Source: Halomonas stenophila
GTDB taxonomy: Bacteria > Pseudomonadota > Gammaproteobacteria > Pseudomonadales > Halomonadaceae
Reading direction: 5' to 3'
Length of the DNA stretch: 64,000 bases
Assembly (NCBI RefSeq): GCF_014192275.1
Contig: NZ_JACHXR010000015.1
Coordinates: 1 to 64,000 of the forward strand
The first letter of the stretch is position 1. Each line of letters opens with the position of its first letter. This document shows positions 20,053-29,549 of this stretch, in pieces. Below the pieces are notes generated by a model. The model was not told the origin of the DNA and made no database searches. It saw nothing but the letters and a program-made list of their open reading frames with translations. The translations under genes were made by a program, and so were the position numbers.

Positions 20053-20640
20053 CTACATGGCCTTCGTGCCGAGCCGTCGCAGCCTGTCGAGCCAGCGCTG
20101 GCGGGCGCGGGTCTCCAGCCCCTCCACCGACCCGATCAGCGTCTCGCGGACCGGGGCGAAGCCGACGAAGCCCAGCACGTTACGCTCCAGCGCCCTCACG
20201 CTATGGGCCCGGTAGACATGGCGATAGATCGCCGCCGGCATGCCCATGGTGACGACCACCCGCGCCGAGCGCCCCGTGAGTCCCTTGCGCCCCAGGGGAT
20301 TGCCCGCCTCGTACTCGAAGGCGAAGTGGGGGCGCATCACCTGCTCCAGGAAGGCCTTGACCAGCGCCGGCATGTCGCCGAGCCACAGGGGGAAGACGAG
20401 CACCAGGTGGTCGCACCAGGCGATATTCTGCTGCACCGCCTCGAGGCTCTCGGGGAGGCGTCCTTCCTTCCAGTCCTCGGCACTGCGCAGCAGGGGAAAA
20501 TCCAGGCGGGTGAGGACCGCCTGGCGGACCTCGTGGCCGGCCTCCCGGGCACCGGCAGCGTAGTGCTCGGCCAGGGCGTGGCAGAGGTGGGGCGCCGCCG
20601 GGTCGGGGTGGCCCTGAAGGAGCAGGATGCGGCGGGGCAT
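20053..20640 (-). CDS. NAD(P)H-dependent flavodoxin-fold oxidoreductase (quinone reductase-like)
   Basis: 195 residues with the N-terminal FMN-binding strand RILLLQGHPDP and the central LVLVFPLWLGDMPALVKAFLEQ typical of the MdaB/NQO1-like family. Probably a two-electron quinone or nitro-compound reductase in the cytoplasm. Single gene; its 3' end faces the esterase gene. A short plus-strand open frame at 19967 overlaps its end and is probably not coding. Confidence 0.9.
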   Translation of the reverse strand: MPRRILLLQGHPDPAAPHLCHALAEHYAAGAREAGHEVRQAVLTRLDFPLLRSAEDWKEGRLPESLEAVQQNIAWCDHLVLVFPLWLGDMPALVKAFLEQVMRPHFAFEYEAGNPLGRKGLTGRSARVVVTMGMPAAIYRHVYRAHSVRALERNVLGFVGFAPVRETLIGSVEGLETRARQRWLDRLRRLGTKAM

Positions 20641-20721
20641 GGCGGGGCTCCGGTTGGCAACGAGGTGCTATCAGCATAGCCCGTCGCGGCGGCGACCCGC
20701 CGTCATCCCGGCGTCGCTCGC

Positions 20722-21942
20722 TCAGCCATCCACCGCCGCCAGCCCGGGTTCCTCCCGCTCGTCGGCCAGCACCACGGTGTTGCGGCCGCGGGCCTTGCCG
20801 CGATACAGCGCCTGGTCGGCGCGCTTCAGCACCGGGGCCAGGGTCGTCTCGCCGGGCGCCAGCCGGGCGATGCCGATGGTCACGCTCAACCGGCGAGGAA
20901 TGCCCGGGTCGGGGTGGGGCAGCTCGGCGATGCAGCCGCGCAAGCGTTCGGCCACTTCCCGGGCGGCGGCCAGGTCGGCACCGGGCAGGGCGATGACGAA
21001 TTCCTCGCCGCCGAAACGCCCGATGAAATCGACCCCGCGGAGGTATTCGCGCAGGCGGGTCGCCACCTGGGTCAGTACCAGGTCGCCCACCGAGTGGCCA
21101 TGCTGGTCGTTGATGGCCTTGAAGCGGTCGATATCGACCATGCAGAAGCTCAGTGGCGAGCCATGGCGAAGGGCGCGACGCAGTTCCTGGTCGGCACGCT
21201 CGAAGAAGCGCCGACGGTTGTCGAGGCCGGTGAGCTCATCGGTGCCGGCCATTTGGCGAAGCCGCTCCTCGAGGTGCAGGTGATCGCCGATCTCGTTTCT
21301 CAGCCGCTCGTTGAAGGCGTGCTCGTCGAGCAGCGAGGCGTACTGCTCGCGCTGCAGGCGCGCCAGGCGCCGGGCGGTGATCAGCCCCACGGTGTTGGCG
21401 AACAGCAGCACGACCGCCTGGATGAGGGTGACGCCGGCGGGCACCGCGGCCCAGATCACCATCGCCGACAGGAAGCCCAGGCTCAGCAGCAGGCTGGCCG
21501 TGATCATCCAGGGCAGGCGGTTGGGCACGAAGAGGTAGAGGGCCATCACGGCGACGGCCGTGGCGGGGGCATGGATGCCGATGGATTCCGCGCGCAGGGG
21601 CACGATCAGGATGATCACCAGGCAGCCGAGCCAGAGCACCGGGTTGAGGGGCAGGAAGCGAAACACCCGGGCGGGTTGCCGGCGCACGGCGAGGCAGGTC
21701 AGCAGGCAGGCGATCGCCACCAGCACGCGCAGGGTCAAGAGCAGGAAGAAGGTCGGCGATGCGCCGAGCAGGGCATAGTCGGCCAGGCCCAGCAGGGTGA
21801 ACAGCAGGGCGATGACCAGCAGCGCGGTCTGCAGCTGGCCGGCGGTACGGGGCAGCACGGAACGCCGATAGTCGGCTTCCAGCCGAGCATCGGTAAACTC
21901 CGCGGTCCACGGCGTCAGGGCATGACGGTCGGGTGCAATCAC
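20722..21942 (-). CDS. membrane-bound diguanylate cyclase (GGDEF domain)
   Basis: 406 residues. The first 215 contain about six membrane helices, then a short coiled segment (RLARLQREQYASLLDEHAF). The GGDEF domain (about 225-395) has an intact active site RFGGEEFVIALPG and the DIDRFKAINDQHGH metal/nucleotide strand. No RxxD inhibitory site is obvious just before GGEEF. Makes cyclic di-GMP. The membrane part is not a named sensor domain that I recognise. Confidence 0.93.
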   Translation of the reverse strand: MIAPDRHALTPWTAEFTDARLEADYRRSVLPRTAGQLQTALLVIALLFTLLGLADYALLGASPTFFLLLTLRVLVAIACLLTCLAVRRQPARVFRFLPLNPVLWLGCLVIILIVPLRAESIGIHAPATAVAVMALYLFVPNRLPWMITASLLLSLGFLSAMVIWAAVPAGVTLIQAVVLLFANTVGLITARRLARLQREQYASLLDEHAFNERLRNEIGDHLHLEERLRQMAGTDELTGLDNRRRFFERADQELRRALRHGSPLSFCMVDIDRFKAINDQHGHSVGDLVLTQVATRLREYLRGVDFIGRFGGEEFVIALPGADLAAAREVAERLRGCIAELPHPDPGIPRRLSVTIGIARLAPGETTLAPVLKRADQALYRGKARGRNTVVLADEREEPGLAAVDG

Positions 21943-22020
21943 GGCGAGGTGGCTCCAGGAGACCCCTTTCGACAGACTAGCCCGGCTCGGCGTCCCTGGC
22001 GATACGCGGATGCGGACGCG

Positions 22021-23025
22021 TCACTCCTGGCGCCGCTTGAGCTGGTCACGCAGCCCGTTGGGCACCTTCTTGATGATCAGGCGATCCTGCTCCTCGTCGT
22101 ACTCCACGGCGGCCCCCAGCAGGTGGGAGTCGAAGCTGATCGACACGCCCGCCGCGCGCCCGGTGAAGCGCCGGAACGCCTTGAGGGTGCGCTTGTCCGG
22201 CGGGATCTCCGGGGCCAGGCCATAGTCGCTGTTGCGGATGTGATCGAAGAAGGCCTTGGGCTGCTGCTCGTCGACCAGTTCGGAGAGTTCCTCCAGGGTG
22301 ATCGGCTCGCCACGGCTCGCCTGGTCACTGGCGTAGTCGATCAGGGCGTCGGTCTTCTCGCGGCTCGCCTCCTCGGGCAGGTCCTCCTGCTCCACGTAGT
22401 CGCTGAAGGCCTTGAGCAGGGTGCGAGTCTCCTGGGTGGCATCGACCTGCTCCCGTGCTCCCAGCACCTCGGCGAAGCCCTCGGCCAGCTTCCTGCCGCC
22501 GCGGTCCCGTGTCCAGGACAGGTAGGGATGCGAGGACGAGCCGCCCTGCCACTGGCCGATGTCGAGCCGGGCGGCCAGCGTCATCTGGGTCAGGTTGAGC
22601 TGGTGGCTCGGCACCACCTCCAGCGTCTCGCTGATGCCGAAGCCCTGGCGATGGTGCAGCAGCGCCATGATCAGGTAGCGGGCCTCGCCCTGGCGGTGGT
22701 CGATGACCAGGAAGTGGCCGCCCACCGGCAGGTGAGCATCGATCAGCGGGGCGAGGCGCTCGGCCAGCGCCCGGGTCAGCTCGGCGAAGTCGAGGCCGTC
22801 TTCCAGGTAGCGGGCCAGCGCGACGGGAAAGGGGCCGGCGGCCTCCGCGTCGTCGGCGAAGCGGCCCCAGGTCTTGGTCTTGGCGTGGTAGGCGTCGCCC
22901 AGCCTGGCGAGCAGGTCGTCGAGCGCCGGGGAGGCGGCCAGTTCCGCCTGGGCGGGCGCGAGACGCGCCGGCGTCTCGCCGTCGCCCTTGTCGATGCGGT
23001 GGATGATGCTGTGCAGGATCGGCAT
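22021..23025 (-). CDS. yejK: nucleoid-associated protein YejK (NdpA)
   Basis: 334 residues starting MPILHSIIHRIDK, close to the family N-terminus. The NA37 family pattern covers the whole length, including LAARLDIGQWQGG and SYLSW-like SHPYLSWTRDRGGRKLA, with basic C-terminus LRDQLKRRQE. A 37-kDa protein that associates with the nucleoid; its role is not well defined. Start ATG at 23025 is inside a longer open frame that is not coding upstream. Confidence 0.93.
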   Translation of the reverse strand: MPILHSIIHRIDKGDGETPARLAPAQAELAASPALDDLLARLGDAYHAKTKTWGRFADDAEAAGPFPVALARYLEDGLDFAELTRALAERLAPLIDAHLPVGGHFLVIDHRQGEARYLIMALLHHRQGFGISETLEVVPSHQLNLTQMTLAARLDIGQWQGGSSSHPYLSWTRDRGGRKLAEGFAEVLGAREQVDATQETRTLLKAFSDYVEQEDLPEEASREKTDALIDYASDQASRGEPITLEELSELVDEQQPKAFFDHIRNSDYGLAPEIPPDKRTLKAFRRFTGRAAGVSISFDSHLLGAAVEYDEEQDRLIIKKVPNGLRDQLKRRQE

Positions 23026-23093
23026 GGGGGACCTCGCGACTCGCGGTGGAAAGGCGGCGATGATACCGCAGCCACCCCGGGCTCGGCTGCCCC

Positions 23094-23855
23094 TCAGGGC
23101 TTGAGGCGATAGCCGGTGCGGAAGATCCAGCTGACCACCGCCAGCGAGACCGCCAGGAACAGCGCGATCATGCCCAGGCTCGCCCAGATGCTGACGTCGC
23201 CCAGGCCGTAGAAGCTCCAGCGGAAGCCGCTGACCAGGTAGACCACCGGGTTGGCCAGCGTCACCGCCTGCCAGAAGGGCGGCAGCATGTCGATGGAGTA
23301 GAAGGTGCCGCCGAGGAAGGTCAGCGGGGTGATCACCAGCAGGGGGACCAGTTGCAGCTTCTCGAAGCCGTCGGCCCAGATGCCGATGATGAAGCCGAGC
23401 AGGCTGAAGGTCAGCGCCGTGAGCACCAGGAACAGCAGCATCACCAGCGGGTGGGCGATGGAGAAGGGCACGAAGAGGCTGGCCGTGCCGAGCACGATCA
23501 ACCCCAGGAGCACCGACTTGGTGGCCGCCGCGCCGACGAAGCCGAGCACCACCTCGAAGTACGAGATGGGGGCGGAGAGGATCTCGTAGATCGACCCCGA
23601 GAAGCGCGGGAAGAAGATCCCGAAGGAGGCATTGGAAACGCTCTGGGTCAGCAGCATCAGCATGATCAGGCCGGGCACGATGAAGGCCCCGTAGCTGACG
23701 CCGTCCACCTCGCTGATGCGGGTGCCGATGGCCGCGCCGAACACCACGAAGTACAGCGAGGTGGAGATCACCGGCGAGACGATGCTCTGCAGCACCGTAC
23801 GCAGGCTGCGGGCCATCTCCGCGAGGTAGATGGTCTTCACGGACTGCAGGTTCAT
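23094..23855 (-). CDS. yadH: ABC-2 type transporter permease (YadH-like)
   Basis: 253 residues with six predicted membrane helices. The N-terminal interfacial segment [20 protein letters not shown] and the [18 protein letters not shown] loop are characteristic of YadH/ABC-2 permeases. It overlaps the ATPase gene by 4 bases (ATGA), so the two are made together. Substrate unknown; related pairs move lipids, polysaccharide or drugs. Confidence 0.92.
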   Translation of the reverse strand: MNLQSVKTIYLAEMARSLRTVLQSIVSPVISTSLYFVVFGAAIGTRISEVDGVSYGAFIVPGLIMLMLLTQSVSNASFGIFFPRFSGSIYEILSAPISYFEVVLGFVGAAATKSVLLGLIVLGTASLFVPFSIAHPLVMLLFLVLTALTFSLLGFIIGIWADGFEKLQLVPLLVITPLTFLGGTFYSIDMLPPFWQAVTLANPVVYLVSGFRWSFYGLGDVSIWASLGMIALFLAVSLAVVSWIFRTGYRLKP

Positions 23856-24796
23856 GCGCTCTCCCTGACCAGGTTGACGAAGATTTCCTCCAGCGAGCTC
23901 TGTCGGGTGTGGAGGTCCTTGAAGCGGATGCCGGCGGCATCGAGGTCGGCCAGCAGCTCGGCGATGCCGGCCTGGTCGTCCTCGCCGTTGTGGCGGCCGT
24001 CGTAGGTGTAGACCAGCGCATGGCCGTCATCGGCCAGTGTCAGCCGATGGCCGTTCAGGGCGGCGGGCACCCGCGAGATCGGCTCGCGCAGGTGCAGCGT
24101 CAGTTCCTTGCGGCCGAGCTCGCGCATCAGCTCGCGCTTGTCCTCCACCAGCACCAGCGAGCCGCCGCGGATCACCCCGATGCGGTCGGCCATCTCCTCC
24201 GCCTCCTCGATGTAGTGGGTGGTCAGGATGATGGTCACCCCGCTGTCGCGCAGGCCCCGCACCACCTCCCACATGTCGCGGCGCAGCTCGACATCGACGC
24301 CGGCGGTGGGCTCGTCGAGAAACAGGATCTCGGGCTCGTGGGCCAGGGCCTTGGCGATCAGCACCCGGCGCTTCATGCCGCCGGAGAGGGTGATCAGTCG
24401 GTTGCGGCGCTTGTCCCAGAGCGACAGCGAGCGCAGCACCTTCTCGATATGGGCGGGATCCCTCGGCTTGCCGAACAGCCCGCGGCTGAAGCTCACCGTG
24501 TCCCAGACCGTGGAGAAGGCCTCGCTGGTCAGTTCCTGGGGGACCAGGCCGATGCGTTCCCGGGCGCGGCGGAAGTCGCGGACGTTGTCGTGGCCATCCA
24601 CCAGCACGCGGCCCTGGCTGGCATTGACCAGGCCACAGATCACGCTGATCAGGGTCGTCTTGCCGGCGCCGTTGGGGCCGAGCAGGGCGAAGATCTCGCC
24701 GCGACGAATCTCGAGGTCCACATCGCTGAGCGCCTGGAACCCGCTGTCATAGGTCTTCGACAGGTCCTCGACGTGGATCACGGTGTCCTCACTCAA
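23852..24796 (-). CDS. yadG: ABC transporter ATP-binding protein (YadG-like)
   Basis: 314 residues. Walker A is [10 protein letters not shown], signature [15 protein letters not shown], Walker [13 protein letters not shown] and switch His in [10 protein letters not shown]. The C-terminal 80 residues extend past the ATPase core, as in YadG. Partner of the overlapping permease gene. It follows the DUF6494 gene and overlaps it by 8 bases, so the three form one operon. Confidence 0.93.
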   Translation of the reverse strand: MSEDTVIHVEDLSKTYDSGFQALSDVDLEIRRGEIFALLGPNGAGKTTLISVICGLVNASQGRVLVDGHDNVRDFRRARERIGLVPQELTSEAFSTVWDTVSFSRGLFGKPRDPAHIEKVLRSLSLWDKRRNRLITLSGGMKRRVLIAKALAHEPEILFLDEPTAGVDVELRRDMWEVVRGLRDSGVTIILTTHYIEEAEEMADRIGVIRGGSLVLVEDKRELMRELGRKELTLHLREPISRVPAALNGHRLTLADDGHALVYTYDGRHNGEDDQAGIAELLADLDAAGIRFKDLHTRQSSLEEIFVNLVRESA

Positions 24797-24995
24797 GCTC
24801 GATATCTCCCTGGAACGTCACCTTCAGTTCGAGCCCGGCCACCTCCAGCGTCACGCTGGCCGGCAGCGACTCGTCGCCCGCCAGTCGCCCCTCGGCCAGC
24901 GCCTGGGCCACGGCCTCCTCGATGTGCTGCTGGGACTGTACCCCGACGGTCTTGAGCAGCTTGCGGATGCTGTGATGGAAGGTCTCGTCATTCAT
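24789..24995 (-). CDS. DUF6494 family small protein
   Basis: 68 residues, [20 protein letters not shown] at the N-terminus, matching small proteins now grouped as DUF6494 (from memory). No membrane segment or metal motif; probably a compact helical cytoplasmic protein. The ATG at 24995 has GAGGAGATCACG upstream, far better than the upstream alternative at 25091. First gene before the YadG/YadH ABC transporter; overlap with yadG suggests coupling. Function unknown. Confidence 0.8.
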   Translation of the reverse strand: MNDETFHHSIRKLLKTVGVQSQQHIEEAVAQALAEGRLAGDESLPASVTLEVAGLELKVTFQGDIELE

Positions 24996-25066
24996 CGTGA
25001 TCTCCTCATGGAGTGAATCCTTCCCCATCCTAGCGCGGCTGGCGCCATGGAACATCGCCCACCAAA

Positions 25067-25105
25067 GACGAAAGCCGCGGTGGTGGCCCACACGCGGCTT
25101 TCGTC
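25067..25105 (-). terminator. hairpin downstream of ppiC
   Basis: A perfect 13-bp inverted repeat (25067-25079 and 25093-25105) with a 13-base loop. In the minus-strand reading it is followed by TTTGG, so the U-tract is weak. It lies between ppiC and the DUF6494 operon and probably ends the ppiC transcript. Confidence 0.55.
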
Positions 25106-25156
25106 GGTCAGGGTGCTCCCCGGAGGACGCCGGGGATCGCGCGTCCTCGCCGCGGA

Positions 25157-25435
25157 TCAGGTGCGGCTGGTGACCTCCAGCAGGTGGTAGCCGAACTGGG
25201 TCTTCACGGGACCCTGGACCTTGTTGAGCTCAGCGGAGAACACGACCTTGTCGAACTCCGGCACCATCTGGCCCGGGCCGAAGCTGCCGAGATCGCCGCC
25301 CTGCTGGCCGGACGGGCACTGGGAATGTTCGCGGGCGACCTCGGCGAAGTCGCGGCCGCCTTCGATCTCGGCCTTGAGGGCCTGGCACTGTTGTTCGCTG
25401 CTGACCAGGATGTGACGGGCGGATGCCTGAGCCAT
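25157..25435 (-). CDS. ppiC: parvulin-type peptidyl-prolyl isomerase
   Basis: 92 residues, a single free-standing parvulin domain, the usual length of PpiC. Shows SARHILVSSEQQCQ, DFAEVAREHSQCPSG, GGDLGSFGPGQMVPEF and VKTQFGYHLLEV. No signal peptide, so cytoplasmic. The ATG follows GAGGAGATTCCC-like sequence. Single gene. Confidence 0.95.
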   Translation of the reverse strand: MAQASARHILVSSEQQCQALKAEIEGGRDFAEVAREHSQCPSGQQGGDLGSFGPGQMVPEFDKVVFSAELNKVQGPVKTQFGYHLLEVTSRT

Positions 25436-25563
25436 GGGAATCTCCTCGATGGGGCATGGTAGGGTGGGGGTGAGGGGACAAGGATACCACGCCGGCCCCG
25501 CGGTGGGACGCCACAACGGCGCGCTTGGCCGCGCTGATCAGCCGGCTCAAGGAGGAACCACCC

Positions 25564-26022
25564 ATGAGCTGCATCTTCTGTGACATCGTCGCGGGGCGCT
25601 CGCCCTGTCATCGGGTATGGGAAGACGAGGCGCACCTGGCCTTCCTCTCCATCTACCCCAATACGCCGGGCTTCACCGTGGTGATTCCCAAGGCCCACCA
25701 CTCGAGCTATGCCTTCGCCCAGCCGGACGAAGTGCTGTGCCAATTGATGCTCGCCACCAAGCGCGTGGCCCTGCTGCTGGACCGGGCGCTGGAAGGCGTC
25801 GCCCGCACCGGCATGTTCTTCGAGGGCTACGGTGTCGATCACCTGCACGGCAAGCTGTTCCCCATGCATGGCACGGGCAGCGACCCGACCTTCCAGGCCG
25901 TGGAGTCGCGGGTGGACAAGTACTTCACGCGCTACGAGGGCTACCTGTCCTCCCACGATTACCGCCGGGCCGACGACGAGCGGCTCGCCGCACTCGCCGC
26001 GCATATTCGCTCCTTCGACTAG
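25564..26022 (+). CDS. HIT-family protein with a variant histidine triad
   Basis: 152 residues. CIFCDIVAG at the N-terminus and the nucleotide-binding core are those of HIT hydrolases. The triad reads HLHGKLF (His93, His95, Lys97), so the third His of the usual HxHxH is Lys while the catalytic second His is kept. It is followed by PMHG. AAGGAGG precedes the ATG. Probably a nucleoside-phosphoramidate or dinucleotide hydrolase; the substrate cannot be told. Confidence 0.88.
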   Translation: MSCIFCDIVAGRSPCHRVWEDEAHLAFLSIYPNTPGFTVVIPKAHHSSYAFAQPDEVLCQLMLATKRVALLLDRALEGVARTGMFFEGYGVDHLHGKLFPMHGTGSDPTFQAVESRVDKYFTRYEGYLSSHDYRRADDERLAALAAHIRSFD

Positions 26023-26222
26023 CCTCCTGGCCCCCTTGGCTCGCTCCCTGGCGGCGCCCGCCATGGCCGGCTTCAGGCTACACTGAGACGGTATCGACTC
26101 GCCCTGCGGGGCGGCGCGATAGGTCTCGCCAGCCGCTGTCCGGGCCCGCCGACCCGGGTGTCGTCGGCGTCCCGGCGACTGTCGAGGGAGTTGGCCCGGC
26201 GAGAGACGCCCGGAGACATGGC

Positions 26223-26849
26223 ATGCGCCAGTCTTGGCGGTTCTTCGTGTGTTGGCTGGCCGCCTGCCTGCTGGTGTCCCTGGCCATGGCGGACGAGTCT
26301 GCTGAGCCGGCCGAGGCGGCCGAGCGCAAGGCGGCGGAGCTGGAGCAGAGCGCCGTGGAGGCGGGCGAGGATGGCCCCGCCACGCCGGCCGATGCCATCG
26401 AGAAGCCGGAGGCCCAGGCGGTCGACCCGGGCGGTGAAGCGCCGCTGGACGATGCCATCACCTGCCTGGCCCGCAGCATCTACTGGGAAGCCCGGGGCGA
26501 GGCGCTCGCCGACATGGAGGCCGTGGCCAATGTGGTGATGAACCGTCTCGCCCACGAGGGCTTTCCCGACACGGTCTGCGGTGTGGTCAGGCAGGGGGCC
26601 GAGCAGGGCGCCTGCCAGTTCTCCTGGTGGTGTGACGGCCGTGTGGACGAGGCCGAAGAAGACGCCGCCTATGCGGCGGCCAAGGAGATCGCCCGGCGCG
26701 CCCTCAACCAGCAGCTCAGCGACCGCACCGACGGCGCCCTCTACTTCCACCATCGCTCGGTGCTCCCTCCCTGGGCGGCGGAATACGCCAAGACCGTCGA
26801 CGTCGGCGGCTTCGCCTTCTACCGGCCCCGCGGTGGGGGCTCTCACTAG
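26223..26849 (+). CDS. SleB-type cell wall hydrolase, secreted
   Basis: 208 residues. A signal peptide (RFFVCWLAACLLVSLAMA) is followed by an Ala/Glu-rich linker of about 60 residues. The catalytic Hydrolase_2 (SleB/CwlJ) domain covers about 80-205, with RSIYWEARGEALADMEAVA (catalytic Glu) and QFSWWCDGR. Such enzymes are lytic transglycosylase-like murein hydrolases of the periplasm. Its 3' end overlaps the convergent LysR gene by 4 bases. Confidence 0.88.
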   Translation: MRQSWRFFVCWLAACLLVSLAMADESAEPAEAAERKAAELEQSAVEAGEDGPATPADAIEKPEAQAVDPGGEAPLDDAITCLARSIYWEARGEALADMEAVANVVMNRLAHEGFPDTVCGVVRQGAEQGACQFSWWCDGRVDEAEEDAAYAAAKEIARRALNQQLSDRTDGALYFHHRSVLPPWAAEYAKTVDVGGFAFYRPRGGGSH

Positions 26850-27754
26850 AGGGTGAAATCCTCCTCGGCGATCTCCACGGCGAGGAAGTCCAGCAGCGCC
26901 CGCACCGAGGGCAGCAGGCAGCGCCGGGAGGGAAAGACGGCATGCAGGATGCCGCCGCGGGGCGCCCACCCCGGCAGCACGTCCACCAGCCGGCCGGCCT
27001 GGAGGTCGCGCCCGGCGACCAGCAGGCCCAGCTTGACCACGCCCATCCCGGCCAGGGCCGCCTCATGCAGCGTCTCGGCGCTGTCCGTCACCAGGCGCGG
27101 CCGGTGGTGGACCTGGGCGGTGGCACCGTCGGGGCCCACCAGGTCCCAGGCGTGCTGCTTGTGGTATTGCTCGAAATCCAGGCTGGGCAGCCGGCACAGG
27201 TCGGCGGGCGTGCGGGGGCGCGGACGGTCCGCGAACAGGCCGGGGGCCGCCACCAGCCGCTGGGGGCTGCGCGACAGGACCTTCATGGTCAGGTCGCTGT
27301 CCTCCAGGGGCGGGAAGCGGATGCGGATCGCCATGTCGAAGCCTTCCCTGACCACGTCGACGCGCCGGCTGGTGGCCTCGACCTGCACCTCCACCTTCGG
27401 ACACCGGGCCATGAAGCGAACCAGCAGGGGGGTGATCAGGTAATGCAGCACGCTGGGGGAGCAGCTCAGCCGTACGGTGCCCTGCGGCTCGGCGCGGTGG
27501 CGCGCGATCAGTTCCTCGGCGGCCTCCGCTTCCACCAGCATCGCCACGCAGTGGCGGTAGTAGGCCTGGCCGAGCTCGGTCACCGAGACATGCCGCGTCG
27601 AGCGCTGGAGCAGTCGGGTCCCCAATCGTTCCTCCAGTTGGCCGATGCGCCGGCTCAGCTTGGACTTGGGAATGCCCAGGGCCCGGCCGGCGGGCGCGAA
27701 CCCTCCGTGATCCACCACCTGAACGAAGTAGTAGAGGTCGTTGAGGTCCCGCAT
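26846..27754 (-). CDS. LysR-family transcriptional regulator
   Basis: 302 residues from the ATG at 27754 (CAGGA upstream). The N-terminal helix-turn-helix contains FAPAGRALGIPKSKLSRRIG, and the effector-binding domain covers about 90-295. It belongs to the subgroup that begins MRDLNDLYYFVQVV, often found next to quinone/pirin genes. Divergent from the pirin-ycaC genes with 122 bases between starts, so probably their regulator. Confidence 0.9.
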   Translation of the reverse strand: MRDLNDLYYFVQVVDHGGFAPAGRALGIPKSKLSRRIGQLEERLGTRLLQRSTRHVSVTELGQAYYRHCVAMLVEAEAAEELIARHRAEPQGTVRLSCSPSVLHYLITPLLVRFMARCPKVEVQVEATSRRVDVVREGFDMAIRIRFPPLEDSDLTMKVLSRSPQRLVAAPGLFADRPRPRTPADLCRLPSLDFEQYHKQHAWDLVGPDGATAQVHHRPRLVTDSAETLHEAALAGMGVVKLGLLVAGRDLQAGRLVDVLPGWAPRGGILHAVFPSRRCLLPSVRALLDFLAVEIAEEDFTL

Positions 27755-27876
27755 CGATTGTCCTGTGAGTGGAACGGTCCGTCTGAATTCTACCATCTAC
27801 TGTGGGCGGCGTTCCTTTTCTAGGCTTGCTGCATCGGGGCCCACGTGCCCTCCCTGCCACACTCTGGAGCCCGACC

Positions 27877-28746
27877 ATGAAACAGATCCAGGCGGTATAC
27901 GGCGCCCCCCACGGCCACTGGGTCGGTGACGGCTTCCCCGTGCGTTCCCTGTTCACCTATGACCGCATGGGCGCCGAGCACCTCAGCCCCTTCCTGATGC
28001 TGGACCATGCCGGCCCCCACACCTTCAAGCCGGCCAGGCGGCCGCGCGGCGTGGGGCAGCATCTTCACCGGGGCTTCGAGACGGTGACCCTGGTCTACGA
28101 AGGGGAGCTCGAGCACCGCGATTCCACCGGCAGCGGCGGCAAGATCGGCGAGGGGGACGTGCAGTGGATGACCGCCGGGGCCGGCATCCTCCACGAGGAG
28201 TTCCACTCCCGAGCCTTCACCGAGCGAGGCGGCAGGCTGGAGATGGTGCAGCTCTGGGTCAACCTGCCGGCCCGGGACAAGGATACCCCGCCGGCCTACC
28301 AGACGCTGCTCGATGCCGACATTCCCAGCGTGCCGCTGGACGACGAGGCCGGCCGGGTGCGCGTGGTGGCGGGAAACTATCTTGGCCACGCGGGACCGGC
28401 CAGTACCTTCACGCCGATCAACCTGTGGGACCTCCGGCTGGCTTCGGGACGGGACGCCGTGCTGCCGGTGCCGGACGGCCATACCACCCTGCTGGTGGTG
28501 CTGGAGGGCACCGTCCAGGTCAATGGCGAGACCGTCGTGCGCGACGAGGCCGTGGTGAGCTTCGAGCGTCACGGCGAGGAGCTGCACCTCGAGGCCAACA
28601 ACGGCGCCAAGCTGCTGCTGCTGAGCGGAGTACCCATCGAGGAGCCGGTCGTCGGCCACGGGCCCTTCGTGATGAACAGCGTGGAGGAGATCCACCAAGC
28701 CTTCGCCGACTTCCAGCGCGGGAAGTACGGCGCCCTGAACGACTAG
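27877..28746 (+). CDS. pirin family protein
   Basis: 289 residues of the bicupin pirin family. The N-terminal cupin carries the metal ligands in GVGQHLHRGFETVTLVYEGE-type sequence (HLHRGFET) and WMTAGAGILHEEFHS. The C-terminal cupin covers about 170-280. The ATG has GGAG 9 bases upstream. Some pirins are quercetin dioxygenases, others act as redox sensors. First gene of a pirin-ycaC-pirin-ABM run divergent from LysR. Confidence 0.9.
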   Translation: MKQIQAVYGAPHGHWVGDGFPVRSLFTYDRMGAEHLSPFLMLDHAGPHTFKPARRPRGVGQHLHRGFETVTLVYEGELEHRDSTGSGGKIGEGDVQWMTAGAGILHEEFHSRAFTERGGRLEMVQLWVNLPARDKDTPPAYQTLLDADIPSVPLDDEAGRVRVVAGNYLGHAGPASTFTPINLWDLRLASGRDAVLPVPDGHTTLLVVLEGTVQVNGETVVRDEAVVSFERHGEELHLEANNGAKLLLLSGVPIEEPVVGHGPFVMNSVEEIHQAFADFQRGKYGALND

Positions 28747-28771
28747 CGGGGGGCTTCCGCTGGCGTGCTTA

Positions 28772-28797
28772 CCCGGCAGCTGGGCTGCCGGGCCTTT
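28772..28797 (+). terminator. hairpin between pirin and ycaC
   Basis: CCCGGCAGC (28772-28780), TGG loop, GCTGCCGGG (28784-28792), then CCTTT. A perfect 9-bp stem with a short pyrimidine tail; probably a partial terminator or an mRNA-stabilising hairpin within the operon. Confidence 0.5.
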
Positions 28798-28822
28798 CCA
28801 ACCCGATGAAAGGAGTACCACC

Positions 28823-29446
28823 ATGTCCTTTACCTACAACCGACTGGACAAGGATGACGTCGCCCTGTTGATGGTCGACCATCAGGCCGGCCTGCTGTCC
28901 CTGGTGCGCGACTACAGCCCGGACGAGTTCAAGAACAACGTCCTGGCGCTGGCGGATATCGCCAGGTTCTTCGATATCCCCACCATCCTCACCACTAGCT
29001 TCGAAACCGGCCCCAACGGCCCCATCGTGCCGGAGCTCAAGAAAACCTTCCCGCAGGCGCCATACTTCGCCCGTCCGGGCCAGATCAACGCCTGGGACAA
29101 CGAGGAATTCGTCGCCGCCGTCAAGGCCACCGGCAAGAAGCAGCTGCTGATCGCCGGGGTGGTCACCGAGGTCTGCGTGGCCTTCCCGGCGCTCTCCGCC
29201 CTGGAGGAAGGCTTTGAAGTCTTCGTGGTCACCGATGCCTCCGGCACCTTCAACCCGATCACGCGGGACGCCGCCTGGGATCGCATGTCCCAGGCCGGTG
29301 CCCAACTGATGACCTGGTTCGGCGTCGGCTGCGAGCTGCATCGTGACTGGCGCAACGACATCGAAGGCTTCGGCGGCCTGCTGGCCGGCCACCTGCCGGC
29401 CTATGCCAACCTGATGCAGAGCTACGCCCAGCAGAGCCAGGGCTAA
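28823..29446 (+). CDS. ycaC: isochorismatase-family hydrolase YcaC
   Basis: 207 residues, closely similar along its length to E. coli YcaC. Catalytic triad positions are visible: Asp in LLMVDHQAGL, Lys in ATGKKQLLIAG and Cys in VTEVCVAFPAL. SFETGPNGP is another family mark. YcaC forms an octamer of unknown substrate. The ATG follows AAAGGAG. Confidence 0.93.
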   Translation: MSFTYNRLDKDDVALLMVDHQAGLLSLVRDYSPDEFKNNVLALADIARFFDIPTILTTSFETGPNGPIVPELKKTFPQAPYFARPGQINAWDNEEFVAAVKATGKKQLLIAGVVTEVCVAFPALSALEEGFEVFVVTDASGTFNPITRDAAWDRMSQAGAQLMTWFGVGCELHRDWRNDIEGFGGLLAGHLPAYANLMQSYAQQSQG

Positions 29447-29549
29447 GCGCGGCCGGCTCGGTCCCGAGCGACGGTCCAGGGGGGCGCCTATGCTGAAGGT
29501 GGCCCCCTCGGGGCCGAGCCCCGTTCGCCCCCTTCGGAAGGAGATGCAC

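Noticed and set aside
19967..20215. Plus-strand frame starting MARKNGLLELTLPKQ
   Set aside because: Most of it is antisense to the well-supported quinone reductase gene; only the first 29 codons are free and they resemble nothing known. Kept only as a remark.
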